Positions 34,897-43,234 of a stretch of 64,000 bases of DNA are shown here, one piece after another. The DNA lies in NCBI RefSeq assembly GCF_002798015.1, contig NZ_PGTZ01000006.1, positions 248,001 to 312,000 on the forward strand. The letters run 5' to 3'. Position 1 is the first letter of the stretch. Each line of letters opens with the position of its first letter. The stretch is from Luteimicrobium subarcticum (lineage in GTDB: Bacteria; Actinomycetota; Actinomycetes; Actinomycetales; Cellulomonadaceae). Below the pieces are notes generated by a model that worked only from the letters and a program-made list of their open reading frames with translations, made no database searches and was not told the DNA's origin. Both the position numbers and the translations under genes were made by a program.

Positions 34897-35523
34897 CAGG
34901 ACGAGCGAGACGGCCACAAGGACCATGACGACCGCGACGACGCCGTCGAGCACGCGCCACGCGACGGGCCGTGCGAACAGCGGCGCCAGCAGCCGGGCGC
35001 CGTACCCGAGCCCGACGAACCACACGACGCTCGCGCACCCCGCCCCGGCGGCGAACGCCCAGCGCTGGCCGCCGTGCCCTGCGGCGACCGAGCCCAGCAA
35101 GAGCACCGTGTCCAGGTACACGTGGGGGTTGAGCCACGTGAGCGCGAGCGTCGTGACGACGGTCGCGCCGAGCGCGGCGGGCGGTCGGGCGCCGGCGGGG
35201 TGCAGCGTGCCCTCGGCGCCACGCGGCAGGGCGCGCCACGCGGCGCGGGCGGCGTAGGCGAGCAGGACGGCCGCGCCGCCCCACCGCACGACGGTGAGGA
35301 CGGCGTCGGACCGCGCGACGACGGCGCCGAGCCCCGCGGTCCCCGCCGCGATGAGGACGAGGTCGCTGCCGGCGCACAGCGCGACGACGGTCCCGACGTG
35401 CTCGCGCCTCAGCCCCTGCCGCAGCACGAAGGCGTTCTGCGCGCCGATCGCGACGATGAGCGAGAAGCCGAACAGCGCGCCGGCGACGGCGGTGGCGGCG
35501 GTGGCGGGGTCGGAGGCGGGCAC
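34891..35523 (-). CDS. LysE/ArgO-type basic amino acid exporter
   Basis: A 210-residue membrane protein with about five to six helices. It has the LysE family opening GFSLIVAIGAQNAFVLRQGL and ALTWLNPHVYLDT near residue 130. It exports lysine and/or arginine. It is divergent from a LysR-type ArgP/LysG regulator, the classical arrangement. The GTG start at 35523 is six bases after TAGGTT (35530-35535). Confidence 0.92.
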   Translation of the reverse strand: MPASDPATAATAVAGALFGFSLIVAIGAQNAFVLRQGLRREHVGTVVALCAGSDLVLIAAGTAGLGAVVARSDAVLTVVRWGGAAVLLAYAARAAWRALPRGAEGTLHPAGARPPAALGATVVTTLALTWLNPHVYLDTVLLLGSVAAGHGGQRWAFAAGAGCASVVWFVGLGYGARLLAPLFARPVAWRVLDGVVAVVMVLVAVSLVLR

Positions 35524-35613
35524 GTCTCGAACCTAGGCCGGTCTGGCCGCGCGAAGGCGTCGCATCGGTCTTCAGCAGGACGACATCTCCTGCGGGATCC
35601 TTAGCATGGCTTC
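35524..35613. promoter_or_regulatory. Divergent control region of lysE-type and argP-type genes
   Basis: TAGGTT (35530-35535, minus) and TAGCAT (35602-35607, plus) are the -10 boxes of the two leaderless genes. Between them lies GCAGGA-N7-TCCTGC (35575-35593), an inverted repeat with the spacing of a LysR-type regulator site, next to the regulator's own promoter. Confidence 0.6.
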
Positions 35614-36555
35614 ATGGAGTGGGATCTCGCCCAGCTGCGGGCGCTCGACGCCGTGGTCACGCACGGCACGTTCGAGGCGGCGGCGCGCGCCCTGCACGTG
35701 ACGCCCTCGGCCGTGAGCCAGCGGATCAAGACGCTCGAGGGAGCGGCCGGTCGCGTCCTGGTGCGGCGGTCTCGGCCCGTGACCGTGACCGACGACGGGC
35801 GGACCGTGCTCCGCGTCGCGCGCCAGGTCGCGCTCGTGGTCGCGGAGGCGGACCGCACCCTCGGGAGCGAACCGGACCCGGACGGAGACGTCGCGCCCTC
35901 CCCCGCCCCGGTGGTCGTCGCGGTGGCCGTCAACGCCGACTCGCTCGCGACATGGGTGCTGCCCGCGCTCGCCGGGCTCGGCGACGGCGTGTGCCTCGAC
36001 CTGCGCCGCGAGGACCAGGACCACTCGCTCGACCTGCTGCGCGACGGCGACGTCATGGCGGCCGTCACGAGCGAGCCCTCCCCCGTCCAGGGCTGCACGG
36101 TCACGCGGCTCGGCGCGATGCGCTACCTGCCGATGGCGTCACCCGCGTTCGCGCGCCGATGGTTCGGGTCGCGGACCGCGCCGACGGTCGTCCGCGAGCG
36201 CCTCGCGGTCGCCCCCGTCGTCGTCTTCGACCGCAAGGACGACCTGCAGGACGCCTACCTGCGCGGGGTCGCCGCCACCGGTCGACGCGGCGAGCGGGAC
36301 GCGGTGCTCGACCCGCCACGCCACCACGTCCCGGGGTCCACCGCCTACGCGGAGGCCGTCCGGCGCGGCATGGGCTGGGGCATGCTGCCCGAGCAGCAGG
36401 CGGCCGACCTGCTCGCGCGCGGCGACCTCGTCGTCCTCGACCCGGCCGCGGCGCACGACGTGACGCTGTTCTGGCAGCAGTGGCGGATCCGCTCCGACGC
36501 GCTGGACCGGGTCGCGGCGGCGGTGGCCGCCGCGGCCCGGTCCGCGTTGCGCTGA
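35614..36555 (+). CDS. LysR-family regulator ArgP/LysG type
   Basis: A 313-residue LysR regulator. The N-terminal helix-turn-helix is QLRALDAVVTHGTFEAAARA and LHVTPSAVSQRIKTLE; the ArgP-specific AGRVLVRRSRPVTVTDDG follows, then an effector domain starting VVVAVAVNADSLATW. It should activate the divergent exporter when lysine or arginine rises. ATG 35614 sits six bases after TAGCAT. Confidence 0.92.
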   Translation: MEWDLAQLRALDAVVTHGTFEAAARALHVTPSAVSQRIKTLEGAAGRVLVRRSRPVTVTDDGRTVLRVARQVALVVAEADRTLGSEPDPDGDVAPSPAPVVVAVAVNADSLATWVLPALAGLGDGVCLDLRREDQDHSLDLLRDGDVMAAVTSEPSPVQGCTVTRLGAMRYLPMASPAFARRWFGSRTAPTVVRERLAVAPVVVFDRKDDLQDAYLRGVAATGRRGERDAVLDPPRHHVPGSTAYAEAVRRGMGWGMLPEQQAADLLARGDLVVLDPAAAHDVTLFWQQWRIRSDALDRVAAAVAAAARSALR

Positions 36556-36562
36556 TCCCTCA

Positions 36563-36581
36563 GCGCCGCCGGCCGCGGCGC
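36563..36581. terminator. Short GC hairpin between convergent genes
   Basis: A 7-bp stem (GCGCCGC 36563-36569 with GCGGCGC 36575-36581) and 5-base loop in the 27-bp gap between the ArgP-type gene and the GDPD gene. Weak but well placed. Confidence 0.4.
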
Positions 36582-36582
36582 G

Positions 36583-38886
36583 TCACGACCGCGCGGCCGC
36601 CCGGATCGCGGCGGTGCCGCGGTCCGCGGCGTCCGTGAAGAACCCGTCCATGCCGGCGGCGAGGAACGCGTCGACCTCGGCCGTCATGTCGCCGTACGCG
36701 TTCGGGTCGGCGCTCGACCGCAGGTCGGTCGGCAGGAACGTGTTCTCGGGCCGGAACGTCCACCCGTGCACGACGAGCCCGGCGCGGTGCGCGTCCCGGA
36801 TCACGGTCGTCGGCGTCCCGAGGGTGCCGGCCGCCGTGCGCGGGATCATCACGTCTTTGCACACGCCCACGCCGTCCGCGTACCGGGCGACGTCGCGCAG
36901 GCCGCTCGCGGTGACGAGGTCGGCGTACGTTCGAGGGTCGCCCGCCGCGCGCAGGTCGTACGGCGCGCCCGAGCAGTCGACGAGCTGGACGAGCGGGAGG
37001 CGCGTCATCCGGTGCAGGGCCCGGAGGTTGCCCACCTCGAAGCTCTGGATGAACACCGGCGAGCCGGGCCGGTCGAACCCGTTGCGGTGCAGCTCGGCGA
37101 GGAGCGGCTTCTCGAGCGGCAGCCCGACCGAGGCGAAGTACGACGGGTGCTTGGTCTCCGGGTAGACGCCCACGGCCTTCCCGTCGCACGTGCGCGAGTG
37201 GCGGGCCAGGTCGAGGACCTCGTCGAGCGTGGGGACCTGGTAGAGACCGTCGAGCGCCGTGTTGGCCGGACGGGTCGCCGGGATGCGCTCCTTGGCCCGC
37301 AGCGTCTTCAGTTCGGCGAGCGTGAAGTCCTCGGTGAACCAGCCGGTGACCGCCTTGCCGTCGATCGTCTTCGTCGTCCGGCGGTCCGCGAACTCGGGGT
37401 GGCTCGCGACGTCCGTCGTGCCGCCGATCTCGTTCTCGTGCCGGGCGACGAGCACGCCGTCCTTCGTGGAGACGACGTCGGGCTCGATGTAGTCGGCGCA
37501 CAGGCGGATCGCCGTCGCGTACGACGCGAGCGTGTGCTCGGGCTCGTAGGCGGGCGCGCCGCGGTGGCCGATCAGGGTCACGTCGTCGGTCGCGACACGC
37601 GTGGGCCGGATCTCGACGACGTCCATCTCGGTGTCGTCCGGCGTGCCCGGGACGCGCGCGTCGTTGCCCGGGTAGTTGTTGTCGTTCGCGATGAGGTAGC
37701 GGTCGTGGCCGAGCGGGACGATCGTCTCGAACGACTGCACGGGCAGCGAGAACGGGTCGCCCGTGCCGTACCCGTCGCCGGCGCCGATGCCGCCCGGGTT
37801 GGCGATGTCGAGCGCGTCGAACAGGAGGGTCTTCGTGGCGTAGCCCTCGGCGTCGGTACGGTCGAGGTCGACCGTGTAGACGCGCTTGATGACGGCCTTG
37901 GCGCCCTGGAAGTCGTCGCGCTCCGCGATCACGAGACGGTGGCGTCCGACGGTGTGGGCGTCGGCGACCATGTCGCCGTCCATGTCGGTCTGGTACGCCC
38001 AGCGCTGCCCGGTGTACCGGTGCTTGCGGGTGTCGTACTCGTAGACCCACCGGCGCCGGGCCTGCGTGTCGTCGAGCAGCGCGCGCTCGACGACCGGGTA
38101 GAGGTAGCGGCCGTCCGCCGACGCCGCGAGCGCCTCGAACCCGCCGGACGACGGCACGTTCGGCTTCTCCCCCGCCGCGAGCGTCGGGTTGCTCGGCGAC
38201 TTGCCGTCGGGGAACGCGACGGGCGCCTCGAGCACGCGGCCCGTGCGGTCGGCGTGCACGAGGAACGGACCGAACTCGTCACCGATCCACAGGCTGCCGT
38301 CCTGCGCGCGGACGACGGACTCGATGTCGAGGTCGGCGCCGGTGAGCAGCCGGTCGCGGGTGTCCTCGTGGACGATCGGGAACGGGAAGCGGTGGTCGGG
38401 ATCGCGCAGCGAGATGTAGCCCTCGACCTCGATCTCGCCCGAGCCGGTCAGCGCGCCGTGGCGGGAGGTCTGCCAGTGCGGGTCGACGTGGTAGAGGCGC
38501 AGGAGGTAGTCGGCGGAGTTGGCCTTCGATCCGAAGCCGTTGTCGGGCTGGGCCCAGAAGGTGCCGTCGCCCGCGTCGAGGACGGCGGAGAACCCGGGGA
38601 TCACCTGTCCCGCGAAGGGGCCGGTGCGGCCGTTCGCGGGGGTGGCGAGGGCCCCGGACGCCGGTCCGGGCGCGAGGTAGTCGGCCGAGAGGGTGGCGCG
38701 GGCGACGAGGGTCGCGCGGTCGACGGTCCGGGTCGTCTGGTGCGACGACGCGTCGTGCAAGGGGGCACCGTGCGCGGCGGCGCCGTGGTCCGCGCCGGAA
38801 GCAGCCGCGGTGAGCGTGGTGAGGGGCGCGAGGAGCGTGGCGGCGAGAGCAGTCGCCACGACGGGTGCGATCTGTCGTCTTCTCAT
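36583..38886 (-). CDS. Secreted phytase-like esterase / glycerophosphodiester phosphodiesterase fusion
   Basis: A 767-residue exported protein. After a signal peptide (PVVATALAATLLAPLTTLTA) the first ~400 residues form a beta-propeller-like 'esterase-like activity of phytase' region: GFSAVLDAGDGTFWAQPDNGFG, DGSLWIGDEFGPF, PVVERALLDD. From about residue 420 a GDPD barrel follows: LIGHRGAPAYEPEHTLASY, YIEPDVVSTKDGVLVARHE, and VGVYPETKHPSYF. It would release glycerol-3-phosphate from glycerophosphodiesters outside the cell; the role of the first domain is unknown. The ATG lacks a strong ribosome-binding site. Confidence 0.85.
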   Translation of the reverse strand: MRRRQIAPVVATALAATLLAPLTTLTAAASGADHGAAAHGAPLHDASSHQTTRTVDRATLVARATLSADYLAPGPASGALATPANGRTGPFAGQVIPGFSAVLDAGDGTFWAQPDNGFGSKANSADYLLRLYHVDPHWQTSRHGALTGSGEIEVEGYISLRDPDHRFPFPIVHEDTRDRLLTGADLDIESVVRAQDGSLWIGDEFGPFLVHADRTGRVLEAPVAFPDGKSPSNPTLAAGEKPNVPSSGGFEALAASADGRYLYPVVERALLDDTQARRRWVYEYDTRKHRYTGQRWAYQTDMDGDMVADAHTVGRHRLVIAERDDFQGAKAVIKRVYTVDLDRTDAEGYATKTLLFDALDIANPGGIGAGDGYGTGDPFSLPVQSFETIVPLGHDRYLIANDNNYPGNDARVPGTPDDTEMDVVEIRPTRVATDDVTLIGHRGAPAYEPEHTLASYATAIRLCADYIEPDVVSTKDGVLVARHENEIGGTTDVASHPEFADRRTTKTIDGKAVTGWFTEDFTLAELKTLRAKERIPATRPANTALDGLYQVPTLDEVLDLARHSRTCDGKAVGVYPETKHPSYFASVGLPLEKPLLAELHRNGFDRPGSPVFIQSFEVGNLRALHRMTRLPLVQLVDCSGAPYDLRAAGDPRTYADLVTASGLRDVARYADGVGVCKDVMIPRTAAGTLGTPTTVIRDAHRAGLVVHGWTFRPENTFLPTDLRSSADPNAYGDMTAEVDAFLAAGMDGFFTDAADRGTAAIRAAARS

Positions 38887-38962
38887 GGTTCCGACCGAAC
38901 CGCGAGGACCTGGAATCGCGGTGCCGTCCCGGCGCACGCCGCACGACGTCACCGTGAACTCT

Positions 38963-38986
38963 GGGGCGCCGCACAGGCGGCGCCCC
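38963..38986 (-). terminator. Terminator of the Bcr/CflA-type exporter gene
   Basis: A perfect 10-bp stem (GGGGCGCCGC with GCGGCGCCCC) and ACAG loop, seven bases past the MFS stop and upstream of the GDPD gene. Confidence 0.78.
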
Positions 38987-38992
38987 GCGTGC

Positions 38993-40222
38993 TCAGAGCC
39001 GGAAGCCGCCGCCGCGCCGGAAGGCGGGGGTCGCGACCGCCAGGACGATCAGGGCGAGGGCGATCGACCCGGCCATGACGGAGCTCATGGCGAGCGCGGT
39101 CGCGCCGAAGACCCCGACGAGCGGGCTGATGACGCCCGCGATCCCGGTCTGCAGCGCGCCGATCACCGCGGACGCCGTCCCGGCCATCTCGCCGTGCCGG
39201 GTGAGGGCGAGCGCGGACGCGTTGGACGGCACCATGCCCTGGAACGCGAGCACGAGCCACAGCCCGACGAGCACCCCGAGGATCCCGCCCGCGCCGGTCG
39301 CGGTGAGCACGACGAGCCCGGCCGCGAAGCACATCTGGACGACCAGCGCCGTGCGCAGCAGGCGGATCGGCGCGACCCGGTGGACGAGCGCCGCGTTGAC
39401 CTGCGCGGAGGCGACCAGGGCGACGCCGTTGATCGCGAACAGGAGGGAGAACTGCGCCGACGACAGCCCGAAGCCCTCCTTGAAGACGAACGGCGAGCCG
39501 GAGACGTAGCTCAGGACGACGGCCATCCCGAACCCGGGCAGGGAGGCGAGGGCGAGGAACCGCGTGTCCCGCACGAGGGTGCGGTAGCCGCGCAGGGCTG
39601 TGCCGATCCCGCCGGCGGTGCGCCGCTCGGGTGCGAGCGTCTCGGGCAGGACGCGCCAGACGACGACGGCGAGCACGACGCCCATGCCCGCCAGGACGAC
39701 GAACGTGCCGCGCCAGCCGCCGAACCCTTCGACGAGCGAGCCGATGGTCGGGGCGAGCAGCGGCGAGAGGCCGATCACCAGCATGAGCCGCGAGAGCATG
39801 CGGGCGGCGTCGGCACCGGCGAAACGGTCGCGGATGATCGCCATGCTCGTGACCGCGCACGCCGCGTTGAACATGCCCTGGACGGTGCGCAGGCCGACGA
39901 GGACGCCGATGGTCGGCGCCACGACGCAGAGCAGCGAGGTGACCACGTGCCCGGCGAGACCGACGAGCAGCGGGGGGCGGCGGCCGAACCGGTCGGACAG
40001 GGGCCCGATGACGAGCGTGCCGAGTGCGGAGCCGATGAGCATGGCGGACATCGTGAGCTGCGCGCCGGCGTCGGTCGTGTGCAGGTCGTGCCCGACGTCG
40101 GGGAGCGTCGGGAGGTACATGTCGGTCGTGAAGGCCGGGAGGGCGGCGAGCGCGCCGAGCAGTAGGATCCAGGCGACGTTCGACCGGGGGCCGCGAGCGG
40201 CGGCGGGATGAGGGTCGGTCAC
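38993..40222 (-). CDS. Bcr/CflA-family multidrug MFS exporter
   Basis: A 409-residue, 12-helix MFS protein of the Bcr/CflA type: TTDMYLPTLPDVGHDL in helix 1, the A motif GPLSDRFGRRPPLL, and the GLSPLLAPTIGSLV segment. It probably expels drugs or small toxic molecules. The GTG at 40222 is six bases from TACGAT on the minus strand (40229-40234), and a 16-bp palindrome-like operator abuts that box. Confidence 0.9.
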   Translation of the reverse strand: MTDPHPAAARGPRSNVAWILLLGALAALPAFTTDMYLPTLPDVGHDLHTTDAGAQLTMSAMLIGSALGTLVIGPLSDRFGRRPPLLVGLAGHVVTSLLCVVAPTIGVLVGLRTVQGMFNAACAVTSMAIIRDRFAGADAARMLSRLMLVIGLSPLLAPTIGSLVEGFGGWRGTFVVLAGMGVVLAVVVWRVLPETLAPERRTAGGIGTALRGYRTLVRDTRFLALASLPGFGMAVVLSYVSGSPFVFKEGFGLSSAQFSLLFAINGVALVASAQVNAALVHRVAPIRLLRTALVVQMCFAAGLVVLTATGAGGILGVLVGLWLVLAFQGMVPSNASALALTRHGEMAGTASAVIGALQTGIAGVISPLVGVFGATALAMSSVMAGSIALALIVLAVATPAFRRGGGFRL

Positions 40223-40228
40223 CCGGTC

Positions 40229-40250
40229 ATCGTACTCGAAACGATTCGAG
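40229..40250 (-). promoter_or_regulatory. -10 box and operator of the Bcr/CflA-type exporter
   Basis: TACGAT on the minus strand (40229-40234) lies six bases before the GTG. CTCGAAACGATTCGAG (40235-40250) is an inverted repeat with one mismatched pair, covering the -35/spacer region. Its core CGAA-CGATTCG matches the operator at 32153-32164. Confidence 0.65.
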
Positions 40251-40294
40251 AGGGCCTCGGGAAATTGTCGGCGGCCCGCGGCAGGATGGCACCC

Positions 40295-41086
40295 ATGTGC
40301 GGCCGCTACGCCTCCTTCCGTGAGACCCAGGACCTCGCCGACGCGTTCGCGATCGACGCGGCGCTCGTCGACGACCGCGCGCGCGAGCTCGCACCGTCCT
40401 GGAACGTCGCCCCGACCGACGACGTCCGCATCGTCGTCGAGCGCGGGCGCAAGCAGGACGACGGCACGACCGGACCCGTCGAACGCAGCCTGCGCGTCGC
40501 CCGCTGGGGCCTCGTCCCGAGCTGGGCCAAAGACCCGTCGGTGGGCAACCGCATGATCAACGCGCGCGCTGAGTCGCTGCTCGACAAGCCCGCCTTCACC
40601 AAGCCGTTCGCCGCCCGGCGCTGCCTCGTGCCCGCCGAGGGCTACTACGAGTGGCGCGTCGTCGAGCCCGGCACGCCCGCGACGGCCGGACGCAAGGCCA
40701 CCCGCCCCCGCAAGCAGCCGTACTGGATCACCCCGGCGGACGGCGACGTCGCCGCGCTCGCCGGGCTCTACGAGTTCTGGCGCGACCCCTCCCGCGGCGC
40801 CGACGACCCGCTGCGCTGGCTCGTCAGCGCCGCCGTCGTCACACGCGCGGCCTCCGACGACCTCGCCCCGATCCACGACCGCATGCCGCTCGTCCTGCCC
40901 CGGTCGGCCTGGGACGCGTGGCTCGACCCGACCGTCGGCAAGGACGAGGCCGCCGCCCTGCTCGACGTCGCACCCGAGACGATGGTCACGCGCACCGTGT
41001 CGCCGCTCGTGAGCAGCGTGCGGAACAATGGACCGCAGCTCCTCGACCCGACCGACCCCGGAGAACCACCGTGTGCTACCCCGTGA
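40295..41086 (+). CDS. SOS response-associated peptidase (SRAP, YedK/HMCES)
   Basis: A 263-residue SRAP protein that crosslinks to abasic sites in single-stranded DNA through its N-terminal cysteine. ATG 40295 is chosen since the following codon gives Cys2 (MCGRYASF), which must become the N-terminus. Other conserved active-site parts are MINARAESL, PAEGYYEW (Glu) and IHDRMPLVL (His). It carries an extra loop (PGTPATAGRKATRPRK) in the middle. Its stop overlaps the next small gene by 16 bases. Confidence 0.92.
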   Translation: MCGRYASFRETQDLADAFAIDAALVDDRARELAPSWNVAPTDDVRIVVERGRKQDDGTTGPVERSLRVARWGLVPSWAKDPSVGNRMINARAESLLDKPAFTKPFAARRCLVPAEGYYEWRVVEPGTPATAGRKATRPRKQPYWITPADGDVAALAGLYEFWRDPSRGADDPLRWLVSAAVVTRAASDDLAPIHDRMPLVLPRSAWDAWLDPTVGKDEAAALLDVAPETMVTRTVSPLVSSVRNNGPQLLDPTDPGEPPCATP

Positions 41087-41211
41087 CCTGCGCGACCTGC
41101 GGCAAGACGACGTGGGACGGTTGCGGCCAGCACGTCGAGGACGTCCGGCGCGTCGTACCGGCCGCCGAGTGGTGCCCGGGGCACGACGCCGGCGGAACCG
41201 CTCAGCCCTGA
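41071..41211 (+). CDS. Small cysteine-rich protein (46 aa)
   Basis: GTG 41071 with GGAG eight bases upstream encodes MCYPVTCATCGKTTWDGCGQ and continues HVEDVRRVVPAAEWCPGH to residue 46. Five to six cysteines (CxxC plus WDGC and WCPGH) suggest a zinc ribbon-like fold. Proteins of this short MC..VTC..CGK type occur in many bacteria and have no known function. The gene overlaps the end of the SRAP gene, so it is translationally coupled. Confidence 0.7.
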   Translation: MCYPVTCATCGKTTWDGCGQHVEDVRRVVPAAEWCPGHDAGGTAQP

Positions 41212-42203
41212 TACGCCCGCTGCAGCCGGACCGGCTCGACCACGCCGAGGCCCTGAACCTCCCGGGGCGACTCCGCCGTGAGCGCCAGCCCCGGCTCACC
41301 GGCGAGCAGCGCCGCCGTCGCGCGGTCCATGAGCACCGACCCGGGCTCGGCGATGTCGACGAGCCGTGCGGCAAGGTTCACGCTCGGCCCGAACACGTCG
41401 CCGAACCGTGACAGCACGCGGCCCCACACGAGGCTGACCCGCACGGGGACCCCGGCGGCACCCGGCTCGTCCGGGGACTCGCGCAGCCGCAGCGCCACCT
41501 CGGCACCCGTCGCGACGGTGTCGGCGACGAACAGGACCGCGTCGCCGATCGTCTTGACGACCCGCCCGCCGGCGGAGGCGATCCGGTCCCGCGCCCCCGC
41601 CTCGAAGCTCTGCACGAACTGCGACAGCTCGACCGAGTCGTAGCCGGCCGTGCGTTTCGTGAAGTCGACGATGTCCGCGAACCCCACGGCCCGGGCGAGC
41701 TCCAGGTCGTCCACCGGCGTGCCGTCGTCGCGCATCGCCGAGAACTCGACCTCGTACCGGGTCGCGTACGTCGCGAGGTGCCGCCGCCAGGCGTGCCGGA
41801 GCTGCTCCTCGAGCAGCGGCGCGATGCGGGGCAGGGCGTCGAGCAGCTTGAGCCGGGCGGTGACCGGGTCCACGCCGTGGTGCTCGACCAGGTCGCCGAC
41901 GAGCGCCTCCGCCTGCCACAGCACCAGGCGCTCCATCGTGTGCCCTGTCGAGCGCACCAGCGTCGTCATCGTGGACTCGTCGAGACCCGTCGCCTGCGCG
42001 AACGCGAGGATCTGCGACAGCGCCGCCACGTCGTCCTCGGTGAAGATGCGCTCCGCGCCCTCCACCACGGGCAGGCCGAGCGCGAGCCAGTAGGCGCGCA
42101 CCGTGTCCTCGTCCGTGCCGACCCGGGCGGCGAGCTCCGTCAGGGTCAGGTCGTCGCCCGGGCCGCCGGCCCGGGACGGGACCCCCTGTGCGTCCTGCGT
42201 CAC
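41202..42203 (-). CDS. Class III adenylate/guanylate cyclase
   Basis: A 333-residue cyclase. The N-terminal ~165 residues form a helical regulatory domain that begins like a MerR/winged-helix regulator ([20 protein letters not shown]). The catalytic domain has [10 protein letters not shown] (first metal Asp), [14 protein letters not shown] (second Asp) and the [13 protein letters not shown] turn with the transition-state Asn/Arg. The GTG start lies six bases after TAGTCT (42210-42215). It makes cAMP (or cGMP) from the cytosol; the trigger is unknown. It overlaps the convergent small gene by 10 bases. Confidence 0.88.
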   Translation of the reverse strand: MTQDAQGVPSRAGGPGDDLTLTELAARVGTDEDTVRAYWLALGLPVVEGAERIFTEDDVAALSQILAFAQATGLDESTMTTLVRSTGHTMERLVLWQAEALVGDLVEHHGVDPVTARLKLLDALPRIAPLLEEQLRHAWRRHLATYATRYEVEFSAMRDDGTPVDDLELARAVGFADIVDFTKRTAGYDSVELSQFVQSFEAGARDRIASAGGRVVKTIGDAVLFVADTVATGAEVALRLRESPDEPGAAGVPVRVSLVWGRVLSRFGDVFGPSVNLAARLVDIAEPGSVLMDRATAALLAGEPGLALTAESPREVQGLGVVEPVRLQRAYQG

Positions 42204-42228
42204 GCGCCCAGACTAGCCACGACAGGGG

Positions 42229-43113
42229 TCACGCGGTCCGGTTCTCGGCGCGGACGTGCCGGACGTCGCCCGTGACGACGGGCACGTCGACCCCGTCGGC
42301 ACCGCGCACGACGAGCTCGCCGTCCGGCCCGAGACCCGTCACCGTGCCGACGAGCACCGAGCCGTCCACGCGGTCCACCGCGACCCGGACCCCGAGCGTC
42401 GCGCACACGTCCGCGACCTCGTCGGCCAGCGTGCCGCCCGTCGCGCCCCTGGCCGCCCGCGCGTCGCCACCGGCCGCGCGCCAGGTGTCGAGCACCCCGA
42501 GCACCTCGCGGACCTGCGCGTCGAGCAGCGCGCCCCGGTCGGTCGTGGCCGCGCCCGCGAGCGCCAGCGACGTCGCGCTCGGCACGGGCAGCTCGTCGGC
42601 CCCCTGGCTGACGTTGATCCCGACGCCGAGCACGGCCCGGCCGTCCGGCAGCCCCTCGCAGAGGATCCCGGCGACCTTCCGGTGCGGGCCCCACCCGTCG
42701 ACGGCGTCGGCCGCGGGGAGCAGGACGTCGTTGGGCCACTTGAGGACGGCGTCCAGGCCCGTCGTCGCCCGGAGCGCCCGGACGACCCCGAGCCCGACGA
42801 GCAGCGGCAACCACGGGACGCGGTGCGGCGGGACGCCGGGGTCGACGAGCAGGGACGACGTGAGCGCAGCGCGCGGCGGGGTGTGCCAGACGCGGCCCGC
42901 GCGGCCGCGGCCGGCGTCCTGGTGGTCGGCGACGAGCAACGCAGGAGCCTGCCAGGCGGACGGCTCGGCGGCCACCGCGGCGACGAGGTCGGTGTTCGTC
43001 GACCCGCTGCGCGCCACCACGTCGAGCCGCGCGAGCGGTCCCGCCGGGGCGACGAGCGTCGCAGCGAGGAGCTCGGGGTCGAGCGGTGCACGGGCCGCCG
43101 GAGTCGTCAGCAT
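42229..43113 (-). CDS. birA: Biotin-[acetyl-CoA-carboxylase] ligase
   Basis: A 294-residue group I biotin ligase without an N-terminal DNA-binding domain. It has SGSTNTDLV, the biotinyl-AMP loop [21 protein letters not shown], and a C-terminal SH3-like domain with [15 protein letters not shown]. It attaches biotin to the carrier domain of the AccC-type subunit at 50-52 kb. The ATG lies six bases after CACAAT (43120-43125), a weak -10 box. Divergent from accD. Confidence 0.94.
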   Translation of the reverse strand: MLTTPAARAPLDPELLAATLVAPAGPLARLDVVARSGSTNTDLVAAVAAEPSAWQAPALLVADHQDAGRGRAGRVWHTPPRAALTSSLLVDPGVPPHRVPWLPLLVGLGVVRALRATTGLDAVLKWPNDVLLPAADAVDGWGPHRKVAGILCEGLPDGRAVLGVGINVSQGADELPVPSATSLALAGAATTDRGALLDAQVREVLGVLDTWRAAGGDARAARGATGGTLADEVADVCATLGVRVAVDRVDGSVLVGTVTGLGPDGELVVRGADGVDVPVVTGDVRHVRAENRTA

Positions 43114-43234
43114 GCGCCCATTGTGCCCGCGTGCGAGCCGGGCTCGGCGTTGTGCGACTCCTCCAACGGCGGGCGGCGCGTGCAGGCCGCACCTGCCATC
43201 GAGTTGGCGGCAACCACCAACTAGGCTCGGGGAC

